Shown here one piece after another: positions 9,392 through 17,996 of a DNA stretch of 64,000 nucleotides. The stretch spans positions 248,001-312,000 of the forward strand of contig OZ241385.1 in NCBI GenBank assembly GCA_965200825.1, in the 5' to 3' direction. The notes under the pieces were generated by a model. That model saw only the letters and a program-made list of their open reading frames with translations. It made no database searches and was not told where the DNA came from. Position numbers and translations under genes: made by a program. Source of the stretch: Bin80 sp026709335. GTDB taxonomy: Bacteria; Bacteroidota; Rhodothermia; Rhodothermales; Bin80. Position 1 is the first letter of the stretch. Each line of letters opens with the position of its first letter.

Positions 9392-9495
9392 TCCTGTGTT
9401 TTATCAGGCACAGAAGTGACTAAGGAAGCAATTTGATCTACACCTGAAAGATCTGCCTGAAGTGTGGATAGGAGTGTGCCTCACTTCGGTGAGAG

Positions 9496-9702
9496 TCACT
9501 GGACTTTTTGTGTAATACGGCTGGAGTTGATTCGGAGGAAGGCCACCATTATTGCAGGTAAGAGCAAGATCAGGATCGCGGTAGTAATCATAATTCCGAT
9601 TCCAAGTGATGCAGCAAACGGAGTCAAGTACTGTGCCTGAAGCGCAGATTCCAGAATGAGCGGCGCGAAAGCGAGAAATGTGGTCACGGAGATCAACATA
9701 AT
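9496..9702 (-). pseudogene. 3' stub of a second RND transporter gene
   Basis: The minus-strand frame reads IMLISVTTFLAFAPLILES and ends in RINSSRITQKVQ, matching the C-terminal two helices of the RND pump at 2180-5386 (IMLTSLTTFLTFTPLILET ... QINSSR). Identity by eye is about two thirds, so this is a diverged paralog and not a recent copy. Homology stops abruptly at about 9702, so roughly 1000 residues are missing. A short UUCG-capped hairpin (9480-9493) lies just after its stop and may be the old terminator. It lies downstream of hemG in the same direction. Confidence 0.85.
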
Positions 9703-9987
9703 ATGGGTATCCAGTGCATGAAGATCTCTACGCCACTTTGAGATCCTACGGGGCTACCTCAGATGAGTACAAATACTTGAATTCTTTTCATCCGCAGTTC
9801 TTCTAGAAGCGGAATAATTTCCAGCTATTTGTCAGACTGGTAAATGAAGAAGGTCAGATTCCTAAAGTTCTGACTCTACCGCGATTTTGATGCGATTAAG
9901 TTTGAACCACTGCAGAACGGCAGATCTGAAAATTTAACGGTCGCCAGCAGACCTTAAAAGCTTTCACCATTAGGCATTCTGACTCGT
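9703..9987. other. Intergenic, nothing recognised
   Basis: This stretch separates the hemG stop from the RND stub. No frame of convincing length or homology and no strong hairpin is seen. It probably holds rearranged debris and the 3' untranslated end of the heme operon. Confidence 0.3.
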
Positions 9988-11334
9988 TTAGCGTCGTGGT
10001 TGTTGAGCAATTTGGTTTGCTGCATGAATTCCACTGCGGATACAGTCTGGAATACCTGCTCCATCGATATAATTTCCTGACAAAAAGAGGTGCTCATGGG
10101 AGCGAACGATTCGCTGAATTTTCCTGATTCGCTCTTGATGACCCAGCCGATACTGGGGAAGTGCCGCCGGAAAATGGTGAATTCTGGTGAGTATGGGATC
10201 CGCAGTGACCTGAAGCGCTTGTTGCATCTCTACGTATGCCTGTGCAAGAATATCTGAATCGGGTAGACCTGCTCCTCGTAAATAGAGCCTAAATAACAGA
10301 TGTCCGGCCGGCGCTCGTCCATCCAGTTTACATGTACTCCATGTACATGCAGAAATAGTGTTCTCTCCATCAGGATTGATCAGATGTCCATATCCATTCA
10401 AGGGTATAGGAACATCCGCCTGATGGTAGGCCAAATGCACCATGGTTCCTGCACGATATGAAATCTGTTGAAGCAGGTTTCCCAAATTCGGGTTCATTGG
10501 GGCTATGATTTTGGCAGCACTCCAGGCTGGCACTGCCAGAATGATGTTTGTTGCGGGCAGGGGAGCATGTCCTGCGACGTATACATTCCAGTATTTGCCC
10601 ACTGGTTTAATTTCGGTAACCTCTTGTCCGAGTTGTACACAACCTTTATTGAGTTCGAAGAGGGCGTCTATGAGAGAGGACAGCCCATTTGGAAGGCTTC
10701 GAAATGAGGAATCAAAGCCATTGGTTGATGTTCGATTCACCCCAATAAGTAGACTGCCATAGTTTATCTCACATGTTCGCAGATGGGGGAGAAGCGTCTG
10801 GATACTCAACTGCTCAACATCGTGTCCTGCGAGTCCAGAGAGAAGGGGTTTAATCAGGTTCGAGAACGCCTCTTGACCAAATCTCCGAATAAAAAAATCT
10901 GTCACCGATTCATCTGACTCATCCACCCTAGGGGGAATCACGAGCTCTGCAAGCATTCGGAGTTTTCCTCGGGGGCTCAGTAGGGGAGAACTGATAAGAG
11001 GCCAAATTCGCTGAGGAACCAGTCCGCTTAACCCCTCCGGGATCGGATATAAGGTCGTGCCACGGCGCAGATATACTCTCCTTTGGGTTTCATTTGTTTT
11101 TTGGAGTACTAAGCCCAAAGATTTGCAGAGCTGTACAGCTTCAGGTTTACGAGCCAGAAATACATCTGGCCCGTGTTCCATCAAGAACCCATTAAAATGT
11201 TCAGTATAGATACATCCTCCCAGCCGTTTGCTCTGTTCCAGGAGTATGATTTCGGGAGGATTGGGAATCTGTCGCAATGCCCAGGCGGCACTCAGTCCAG
11301 TGATTCCACCCCCAATGATGACGACACGACTCAT
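9988..11334 (-). CDS. hemG: HemG/HemY-type porphyrinogen oxidase (CgoX-like)
   Basis: This 448-residue FAD enzyme oxidises a porphyrinogen to a porphyrin late in heme synthesis. The N-terminus has the dinucleotide motif VVIIGGGITGLSAAW (residues 4-18), and the C-terminus has the second FAD segment (SGNYIDGAGIPDCI, about 418-431). Given HemQ and a Gram-positive-like ferrochelatase in the same operon, its product is more likely coproporphyrin III than protoporphyrin IX. Its start overlaps the hemH stop by 4 bp. It is the last gene of the cluster. Part of it (10100-10370) is duplicated at 5385-5655. The gene itself appears intact. Confidence 0.9.
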   Translation of the reverse strand: MSRVVIIGGGITGLSAAWALRQIPNPPEIILLEQSKRLGGCIYTEHFNGFLMEHGPDVFLARKPEAVQLCKSLGLVLQKTNETQRRVYLRRGTTLYPIPEGLSGLVPQRIWPLISSPLLSPRGKLRMLAELVIPPRVDESDESVTDFFIRRFGQEAFSNLIKPLLSGLAGHDVEQLSIQTLLPHLRTCEINYGSLLIGVNRTSTNGFDSSFRSLPNGLSSLIDALFELNKGCVQLGQEVTEIKPVGKYWNVYVAGHAPLPATNIILAVPAWSAAKIIAPMNPNLGNLLQQISYRAGTMVHLAYHQADVPIPLNGYGHLINPDGENTISACTWSTCKLDGRAPAGHLLFRLYLRGAGLPDSDILAQAYVEMQQALQVTADPILTRIHHFPAALPQYRLGHQERIRKIQRIVRSHEHLFLSGNYIDGAGIPDCIRSGIHAANQIAQQPRR

Positions 11335-12293
11335 ACACCTAGCCAGCCGGCATTCACAGCATACTTTCGGATCAACCTTGCCAGGGTTTCAACAAAGAGA
11401 GGATCATTATTGAGTGAAGGGGGGCGCTCCAGCCGCATATTGTGTGTTTCGGCGACTTCCTGTGCTTCGATATCTATATCATACAGGACCTCTACATGAT
11501 CAGATACAAATCCTACTGGAATACTCACTACGTTACGGATTCCCTTATGTGCCAATTCAATCAGATAATCCTCCAGCTGCGGACCAAGCCATGGTTCCGG
11601 GCTTCTACCTTCTGATTGATAACAACCAGACCACTGATCCGGTGAAAGCCCTGCTGCTTCTGCCACCAAGGTTGCGGTCTCTCGGCATTGAAGGGGGTAG
11701 GGATCTTTTTCTTTTACAATTCTTGTAGGCAGGCTATGGGCGCTAAAGATCACATGCACACTGCCTCGCTCTTCTTCGGGAAATCGTTCCAGACCAATAT
11801 GAACCCGCTTGGCAAATGCCTCAATCAGTCCAGGATCATCATGATAGCTCTCGATATGACAAAAGTCAATCTCCCCGTGATAGAACTTCATTCCGGAATC
11901 AATCTTCCTATGATATTTTGCAATACTCATCCCGCTATACTGGGGGGCGAGTACTATGCTAATGGAACGGGTGATTCCGTCTTCGATCATCTGTCCCACC
12001 GTTTCCTCAATCCACGGGGCCCAGTGACGCATTCCCAAGTAAGGAATGAAGGATTCAGGCGCCCCCGGAGGATTCAAAAGTTCCATGACGGCGTTGGTGG
12101 TTTCAACAGTTAATTGCAAGAGTGGAGAGGATCCACCAATCAGCCTGTAGTTGCGTGTAATTTCTTGAATTAGTGTACTTGATGTAGTTCGCCCCGCACG
12201 AATATCGGCCAGATACCCCGGTATTTCTTCAAGGCTGTCTGGGCCTCCATAGGCCATAAACAAAATACCAATAGAATGCTTTGATTCAGCCAT
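11331..12293 (-). CDS. hemH: Ferrochelatase (probably coproporphyrin ferrochelatase)
   Basis: The enzyme inserts ferrous iron into the porphyrin ring. The metal-site histidine is in FSAHSLP, and the later motif CYQSEGRSPEPWLGP resembles the PDPWLGP motif of coproporphyrin ferrochelatases. I chose ATG 12293 (MAESKHSIG), which overlaps the hemE stop by 8 bp (ATGGCTGA) and suggests translational coupling. The open frame extends to an upstream ATG at 12311 that would overlap more. The protein is about 320 residues, usual for the family. It overlaps hemG by 4 bp. Confidence 0.9.
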   Translation of the reverse strand: MAESKHSIGILFMAYGGPDSLEEIPGYLADIRAGRTTSSTLIQEITRNYRLIGGSSPLLQLTVETTNAVMELLNPPGAPESFIPYLGMRHWAPWIEETVGQMIEDGITRSISIVLAPQYSGMSIAKYHRKIDSGMKFYHGEIDFCHIESYHDDPGLIEAFAKRVHIGLERFPEEERGSVHVIFSAHSLPTRIVKEKDPYPLQCRETATLVAEAAGLSPDQWSGCYQSEGRSPEPWLGPQLEDYLIELAHKGIRNVVSIPVGFVSDHVEVLYDIDIEAQEVAETHNMRLERPPSLNNDPLFVETLARLIRKYAVNAGWLGV

Positions 12294-13314
12294 GAGGGTA
12301 GTTATGCACATAGTTTACTAGTTGGCGCACGTTTTCTATTGGAGTTTCGGGTAATATTCCATGCCCAAGATTAAAAATATGGCCAAAATGTCCCCCGATT
12401 CGTTGCATCACTTCTTTTGCATGAGGCATCAACTCACGCCATGGTCCAAGGAGGGTGCAGGGGTCTAAATTTCCCATCACAGGTTTATTCACGAGTTGAC
12501 GCGCTTTATCAATGGGGATACGCCAGTCCACCCCAATCACGTGTCCTCCGGCACCAGATAAAGTATCAAGGTAGGCTCCCGTGTTCGTACTGAAATGAAT
12601 CACAGGGGCTTTATCTTCGATGGCAGAAAGCACACGGTGACTATAAGGTTTAACATAGCGGTCATAGTCATAACGACTGAGTGCTCCAACCCATGAATCA
12701 AAAAGTTGTACACAGTCCGCACCAGCATGGATTTGTTCATTGAGATAATCAATAATCACGCCGGAAAGCTTGATCATAAGCCGATCCCACGCTGCGGGCT
12801 CAGTGTACATAAAAGCTTTTGTGTGTGCGAAGGTTCGGGTACTTCCACCCTCAATTGCGTAGCTGGCCAATGTAAAGGGAGCACCTGCGAACCCAAGTAA
12901 TGCCAAATTACGTGGTTCAAGTTCACAGCGAACTTGCCGGATTGCTTCCAACGTTGCCCCCATGGTTTCATCAGCGGGAGGGACCCCTAGCATGTCAACG
13001 GCTTTGGTGGATCGTAAAGGGTTGTTAATGCGGGGGCCGTGACTTGGTACAAACTCGAGATCAAGTCCCATACCTGTCAGAGGAGGCAAAATGTCTGAAA
13101 AAATGATTGCTGCGTCCAGATCAAAACGTTCCAGCGGCATGAGGGTGATTTCCGTAGCAGCTTCAGGAGTATTTAGTGCATCTTCCATTGAAATCCGACT
13201 GCGAAGAGTACGATACTCAGGCAGATAGCGACCTGCCTGCCGCATGATCCAGATGGGTGTCACATCAACGGTCTCGCCGCGGCATGCCGCCAGAAATCGT
13301 TCACGTCCAGTCAT
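12286..13314 (-). CDS. hemE: Uroporphyrinogen decarboxylase
   Basis: HemE removes four carboxyl groups from uroporphyrinogen III to give coproporphyrinogen III. The 342-residue protein starts with the family signature PIWIMRQAGRYLPEYR (residues 20-35) and keeps the conserved GFAGAPFTLA stretch and the C-terminal NLGHGILPETP motif. Length is normal. It lies 23 bp after hemQ and overlaps hemH, inside the heme operon. Confidence 0.96.
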   Translation of the reverse strand: MTGRERFLAACRGETVDVTPIWIMRQAGRYLPEYRTLRSRISMEDALNTPEAATEITLMPLERFDLDAAIIFSDILPPLTGMGLDLEFVPSHGPRINNPLRSTKAVDMLGVPPADETMGATLEAIRQVRCELEPRNLALLGFAGAPFTLASYAIEGGSTRTFAHTKAFMYTEPAAWDRLMIKLSGVIIDYLNEQIHAGADCVQLFDSWVGALSRYDYDRYVKPYSHRVLSAIEDKAPVIHFSTNTGAYLDTLSGAGGHVIGVDWRIPIDKARQLVNKPVMGNLDPCTLLGPWRELMPHAKEVMQRIGGHFGHIFNLGHGILPETPIENVRQLVNYVHNYPHG

Positions 13315-13337
13315 AAAAAAATACTTTAAACCGAGTA

Positions 13338-14075
13338 TCAGATAGAAGATTGCCAGAGAGCATATCCGGTAAAGAATGGACCAAGGCTGGTTAGATAGCG
13401 AGAGGTTTGCTGGGTTTTGCGCATTCGCTCGATAATGGCAGACAGTGGATGTAACTCTTTTCCCAAGATTCCAATTAAAAAGTCATTATCGTTTTGATCT
13501 ATGCCATGGCAGGCCAGCCGGACATCATGAGCTAGGTCGCTACGTCCATAAGCGAGTCCGATTCCGCCATGCTCCATAAGAATTCTTCTCCGTTCCTCGG
13601 GATTCAAGTTCTCAAATTCTCCTGATCGGCGGACAGGATACCAAATCGCCCAAGGCCATGCGGGATTACAGACATACCTCTTGGGGCGCTTCAATAATGT
13701 CTCGACGAGATCTTGTTCGTATCCAATGGAATAGGTGCGGCCGAACATTGACCAATCGGTGCGGCATTGAAAATTTGCAAAATGAGAAGATCTCAGATAT
13801 GTATGGAGTTGCGTGGTGAAAAACCGAGGGTCTTCAGAAACGGTTAGAAGCCCAATTCCGGTTGGATCATGAAGGCTGGCATACAAGGTACCACAGAATC
13901 CGGTTTCTTTCAATTCCTGGCAGAGATCTTCGGGGTTATGTTTGATTCCGGTAAAGACAAGCAATTGCATATACAGTCGGCCGTCATAGTAGATGGTATG
14001 TCCATCGGCATCCTTTCCTCTCTCCCGGAGATCAACTCCACCACTTCGACGTTCCTGAATATCGATAGCCATCAC
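13338..14075 (-). CDS. hemQ: HemQ / chlorite dismutase-family coproheme decarboxylase
   Basis: This 245-residue protein belongs to the chlorite dismutase fold family. Its place between hemB and hemE marks it as HemQ (ChdC), which decarboxylates coproheme to heme b. The likely proximal heme histidine is in VRLACHGID (about residue 192). In the segment where true chlorite dismutases have the distal arginine (RWGNP), this protein reads LTSLGPFFTG, without that arginine. That argues against chlorite dismutation. It overlaps hemB by 4 bp. The family call is firm; the reaction is inferred from context. Confidence 0.87.
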   Translation of the reverse strand: MMAIDIQERRSGGVDLRERGKDADGHTIYYDGRLYMQLLVFTGIKHNPEDLCQELKETGFCGTLYASLHDPTGIGLLTVSEDPRFFTTQLHTYLRSSHFANFQCRTDWSMFGRTYSIGYEQDLVETLLKRPKRYVCNPAWPWAIWYPVRRSGEFENLNPEERRRILMEHGGIGLAYGRSDLAHDVRLACHGIDQNDNDFLIGILGKELHPLSAIIERMRKTQQTSRYLTSLGPFFTGYALWQSSI

Positions 14076-15082
14076 TTCTTGGAGTTGCGGAGCCAGTGTG
14101 CAGCATCGAGAGCATGATACGTAATGATACTTTGTGCTCCGGCACGGCGAATGCTGTTGAGAATTTCAAGCACTGTAGTTGATTCGTCAGCATATTCTTG
14201 AGCCGCCGCCGCTTTCACCATGGAATATTCACCGCTCACATTGTAGGCGATCAGTGGAATTTCCGGCCATCGATCTCTGGCTTGGCGAATGATATCTAAA
14301 TAAGCCAGTGCGGGTTTGATCATGATCAGATCCGCGCCTTCCTCTATATCCAGTTCAATTTCACGCAGGGCTTCAAAGGCATTTGCTGGGTTCATCTGGT
14401 GCGTTTTTCGGTCCCCAAATTGAGGGGCACCGCCTGCCGCATCACGAAAAGGTCCATAAAATGCCGAAGCATATTTGGCTGCATAGGAAAGAATGGAAAC
14501 CTGTTGATATCCAGCAGAGTCCAGCGAATCCCGGATTGCAGCTACCTGATGGTCCATCATACCGCTCGGAGCGACGACATCTACTCCGCTTTCTGCATGA
14601 ACTTGTGCCATTTCTGCCAAAAGTGGCAGTGTAGCATCATTGGACACGGTTTCGCCATCTAGGATGCCGCAGTGCCCATGTGAAGTATATGAGCAGACAC
14701 AGATATCGGTAATTACGACTAGATCCAATTCGGCACCCTTGATTACTCGTATAGCTTCAGGAATGATTCCGTCACGAGAGAGAGCTCGGCTTGCCATTTC
14801 ATCCTTGGACGTCGGAAGGCCAAATAGAAGGATTCCGCTCACCCCGGCAGCTTCTGCCTTCCGTGCAGCTTGTACTGCACCATCTATCGTATATCGAAAT
14901 ACACCGGGCATTCCTTCGATGGGGCCAGCATCTTTGCGAGTGACGAAAATTGGATAGATAAAGTCAGCCGCGGATAATCGGGTTTCCTGCACCATCCGCC
15001 GGATTGCATCCGTGGTGCGCAGGCGTCTTGGGCGTTTATATTTGTTCAGGTTGTTCAAAATAGTTTTCAAGGGCAGCCACAA
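14072..15082 (-). CDS. hemB: Porphobilinogen synthase (delta-aminolevulinate dehydratase)
   Basis: HemB condenses two 5-aminolevulinate molecules into porphobilinogen. The cysteine cluster in DICVCSYTSHGHCG marks a zinc-dependent enzyme, and the Schiff-base lysines are in SYAAKYASAFYGPF and MIKPALAYLD. The frame opens at a TTG at 15082, which would overlap hemD by 47 bp; later in-frame TTG codons (for example 15058) are possible starts and no ATG is available. Homology is clear from KRPRRLRTTDAIR onward. Length of up to 336 residues fits the family. Confidence 0.94.
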   Translation of the reverse strand: MWLPLKTILNNLNKYKRPRRLRTTDAIRRMVQETRLSAADFIYPIFVTRKDAGPIEGMPGVFRYTIDGAVQAARKAEAAGVSGILLFGLPTSKDEMASRALSRDGIIPEAIRVIKGAELDLVVITDICVCSYTSHGHCGILDGETVSNDATLPLLAEMAQVHAESGVDVVAPSGMMDHQVAAIRDSLDSAGYQQVSILSYAAKYASAFYGPFRDAAGGAPQFGDRKTHQMNPANAFEALREIELDIEEGADLIMIKPALAYLDIIRQARDRWPEIPLIAYNVSGEYSMVKAAAAQEYADESTTVLEILNSIRRAGAQSIITYHALDAAHWLRNSKK

Positions 15083-15785
15083 GTCCTTCTGTGGTATAAG
15101 TTTTTGCTATAACAGCAACGTTGAAACCAGCCTCAGTTGCCGCTTGGGCGGTTACCGGGCCTATGCAGGCTGCTGTTACAGGGATATCAGAATCAGGCGA
15201 AACTGCTACAAACCCTTCAACGGTGGAGCCGCTGGTAAAGGTCACCGCATCCGTACCATATTCCAGTTCAGCATATGCAGTGCTAGAGGGTTGGTTCACT
15301 TGGGTTTCGTACGCAGTCACGTTCGTAACCTCTGCTCCACCTGCATGTAGCAGTTCTGTCAAGACTGGTCGAGCCTTGGAGGCGCGTAGAAGGAGAATGT
15401 TTTGATTCCGGACTGGCCCAAGGCCACGCGCAAGTTCTTCTGCAATATACTCAGATGGTACAAAATCCGGTATGACATTGCGCGCACGCAATGCCGAAGC
15501 TGTTGCTGGGCCAATTGCTGCAACGGATACAGATTCAGGCCATGGATGGTGCAAATACTGCCATGTATGCAGTACTCCATTCGCGCTGGTAAATATGACG
15601 CGGTCAAAAGTATCCAGTTTAGCCAGTGCATCCAGGAGTGGTCGGGGATTTGAGGCCGATTCAATCCGAATTGTAGGGAATTCCAAAGCGACGGCTCCCC
15701 GCTCTTCAAGCATCCGGCACATTTTTTCAGACTGATGTCGCGGACGCGTTACAATAATTCGTTTGCCAGCAAGAGAACTATGCAC
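15036..15785 (-). CDS. hemD: Uroporphyrinogen-III synthase
   Basis: HemD closes the linear tetrapyrrole to uroporphyrinogen III with inversion of ring D. The sequence is poorly conserved in this family, but the 249-residue length, the start KRIIVTRPRHQSEKM, the DRVIFTSANGV stretch and the AVTFTSGSTVEGF motif are typical. It overlaps hemC by 8 bp and hemB by up to 47 bp. The order hemA-C-D-B supports the call. Confidence 0.93.
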   Translation of the reverse strand: MHSSLAGKRIIVTRPRHQSEKMCRMLEERGAVALEFPTIRIESASNPRPLLDALAKLDTFDRVIFTSANGVLHTWQYLHHPWPESVSVAAIGPATASALRARNVIPDFVPSEYIAEELARGLGPVRNQNILLLRASKARPVLTELLHAGGAEVTNVTAYETQVNQPSSTAYAELEYGTDAVTFTSGSTVEGFVAVSPDSDIPVTAACIGPVTAQAATEAGFNVAVIAKTYTTEGLVAALENYFEQPEQI

Positions 15786-16683
15786 GATTCAGTATTTTTT
15801 TTGCCCCCATTTGATATGCCTTCTGTGCCAGCTGATATCCCAATTCCGTGGCATCCAATCCAACTCCGGAAACGATAATTCTTTTGCTACCATCTACGGA
15901 GAGCACTTCGGCACTTAGATGAATTTCATCATTGATATATTCCGCATAGGCGCCAATGGGGATTGCGCAACCTCCTTGGGTAGATGCGAGGAAAGTACGT
16001 TCTGCGGTCGTCGTTGCCCGGGTTGAAGGGCAATCGATAGATTCTAAGATATGAACGATGTTTGGATCACTTCTTCGGCATTCCACAGCCAATGCTCCTT
16101 GGGCGGGTGCGGGGAGCATGAAATCCATGGGGATACGCTGCTGATAGACGGAGGAAATTTCAAGTCTTGACAATCCAGCCTCTGCGAGTACGATAGCCTG
16201 AAGTTCTCCGCGTATGATTTTTTTAACACGACTATCTACGTTTCCCCGCAAAGGTTCAATCTTTAGATCTGATCGTGTGGCGAGTAATTGGGCAGTGCGT
16301 CGAAGGCTTGAAGTATTGACCGTTGCACCTTGGGGTAAATCATCGATTTTCTGTCCAGAAACGGTTACCAGAACATCAAAAGCTGATTTTCGTTTGGGGA
16401 TCGCTGCGATAGTCAACTCTTCAGGTCTAGCGGTAGGAAGGTCCTTGAGGGAATGAATAGCAAAGTCAATGTCTCCATTTATCAATGCTGCGTCGAGTGT
16501 ACTGGTAAAGATGCCTGGAGTGGAGGTCGGAAGGGGGCCTTTTGTTTGATCTCCTATAGATGTGAATCCCAGAATCACAATGTCTAATTGCGGGAAGATT
16601 ACTTTCAGGCGCTGAACAACCTCGTTAGTTTGGGTTCTTGCCAGAGGCGAGCGGCGTGTGCCTACCCGTAACTGTTGCGTCAT
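15778..16683 (-). CDS. hemC: Hydroxymethylbilane synthase (porphobilinogen deaminase)
   Basis: HemC polymerises four porphobilinogens on a covalently bound dipyrromethane cofactor. The cofactor cysteine is in TQGGCAIPIGAYA (about residue 241). The N-terminal RVGTRRSPLARTQTNEV and FAIHSLKDLPTARP (catalytic aspartate and cofactor contacts) are also present. The 301-residue length is normal. It overlaps hemA by 4 bp and hemD by 8 bp, so translation is probably coupled. Confidence 0.96.
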   Translation of the reverse strand: MTQQLRVGTRRSPLARTQTNEVVQRLKVIFPQLDIVILGFTSIGDQTKGPLPTSTPGIFTSTLDAALINGDIDFAIHSLKDLPTARPEELTIAAIPKRKSAFDVLVTVSGQKIDDLPQGATVNTSSLRRTAQLLATRSDLKIEPLRGNVDSRVKKIIRGELQAIVLAEAGLSRLEISSVYQQRIPMDFMLPAPAQGALAVECRRSDPNIVHILESIDCPSTRATTTAERTFLASTQGGCAIPIGAYAEYINDEIHLSAEVLSVDGSKRIIVSGVGLDATELGYQLAQKAYQMGAKKILNRA

Positions 16684-17933
16684 TTGTGAGATCGAGGCTC
16701 CTGCAAGCCAAACAGGCGTCGAATGCCCTGTACGTCCAGATCAGTATGACCACGTCTTAAATGAAGTGTTGGTTCATGCAGGAGTTTATTGACAAGTGCA
16801 CTCGAAAAAAACTCCAATTTTTCAGCAATCGAGCCATCTATTGGCCCGAGTTCATCCAAAATTCGAGAAAGCTCCGTTTTACGGATTGATTCGGCTTTTT
16901 GTCTTAAGGCGGCAATAGTCGGTTCAATGCCGATCATCGGAAGTCGCTGATTGAGCAGAGCTAATTCTTTTTCAATAATTTTTTCTACTTGTGGAATTTC
17001 GGCCTCTCGCGCAGCCTTTGAATGGGCTATATCGTTTCTTAAATGATCGATATCCAGGAGCGTTACACGAGGTAGTTCGTTCAGGAAAGGGTCAATATCT
17101 CTGGGAACTGCCAAGTCAACCAGAAGAAGAGGGCGGTCTTTTCGGGGCACAATATGCTCCGGACCAAGAATCATGTGAGGGGCGTCCGTGGCACTGATTA
17201 CAACATCAGCATGTGAAACAGCTTCCCGCAGTTCTTCAAGAGGAACAGCTTGGACGCATGCATCAACTTCAAGAGCCTTCGCGCGCTCGAGGTCGCGATT
17301 GACAATAGTGAGTTTTGCGACGGTTTTTTTCCGTAGAAGTTTTCCTGCCAAGCTTCCCGTTTTTCCGGCTCCGATGACGGCTACATGCAAATCACACAAT
17401 GATCCGGTTTCCAGGAGGATACGTTCAATTGCAACGGATGCAACACTCACAGGGAATTTCCCCAGGTTTGTTTCCTGATGCGCGCGCTTTCCAGCCTTAA
17501 CAGCTGCTCTGAATAGGGTGCGAAGCTCAGGGCTGGCAAGGGACGCTGCTTCTGAAGATAGAAGGCTTTCATGTACTTGGCCTAAAACCTGAGATTCTCC
17601 CAATACCATGGAATCTAGGCCACAGGCAACACGCATCAGGTGACGAGAAGCATCATTCGTCTGTTTATAATAGAGATACGGTTCAGCATTTGAGAGATCC
17701 AGGGAGTGATGGAGGAAAGACTGCAGAGATTCAGTTGCACATTGGGATCCCGTGACATGTCCATAAAACTCCATGCGGTTGCAGGTAGACAATATTGCAA
17801 GACCATCGAAAGTCGCTCGTGCTTCAGAAAGAAACGCAGGTTTTTGCTTGGGGGGAATCATCAGACTCTCCCTGACCTGTATTGGGGCAGTTTTGTAACT
17901 AAGACCAATAAGTCCCAGTGATTGATTAGTCAT
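16680..17933 (-). CDS. hemA: Glutamyl-tRNA reductase
   Basis: HemA reduces glutamyl-tRNA to glutamate-1-semialdehyde, the first step of the C5 route to heme, and is the usual control point. The catalytic cysteine is in AILSTCNRMEFYG (about residue 51). An NADPH-binding motif, AVIGAGKTGSLA, lies near residue 186, followed by the C-terminal dimerisation domain. The 417-residue length is normal. It is first of the overlapping hem genes. hemL, the next enzyme, is not in this window. A 63-bp gap separates it from the dehydrogenase upstream, so it could have its own promoter. Confidence 0.95.
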   Translation of the reverse strand: MTNQSLGLIGLSYKTAPIQVRESLMIPPKQKPAFLSEARATFDGLAILSTCNRMEFYGHVTGSQCATESLQSFLHHSLDLSNAEPYLYYKQTNDASRHLMRVACGLDSMVLGESQVLGQVHESLLSSEAASLASPELRTLFRAAVKAGKRAHQETNLGKFPVSVASVAIERILLETGSLCDLHVAVIGAGKTGSLAGKLLRKKTVAKLTIVNRDLERAKALEVDACVQAVPLEELREAVSHADVVISATDAPHMILGPEHIVPRKDRPLLLVDLAVPRDIDPFLNELPRVTLLDIDHLRNDIAHSKAAREAEIPQVEKIIEKELALLNQRLPMIGIEPTIAALRQKAESIRKTELSRILDELGPIDGSIAEKLEFFSSALVNKLLHEPTLHLRRGHTDLDVQGIRRLFGLQEPRSHK

Positions 17934-17996
17934 TGAGTAGAACTCCTGTAACCAATAATGGCATAAAGGACAAATTTAAGGATAATTGACGAGGAA

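Noticed and set aside
13338..14075. True chlorite dismutase
   Set aside because: The distal arginine segment is not present and the gene sits inside a heme operon, which fits HemQ.
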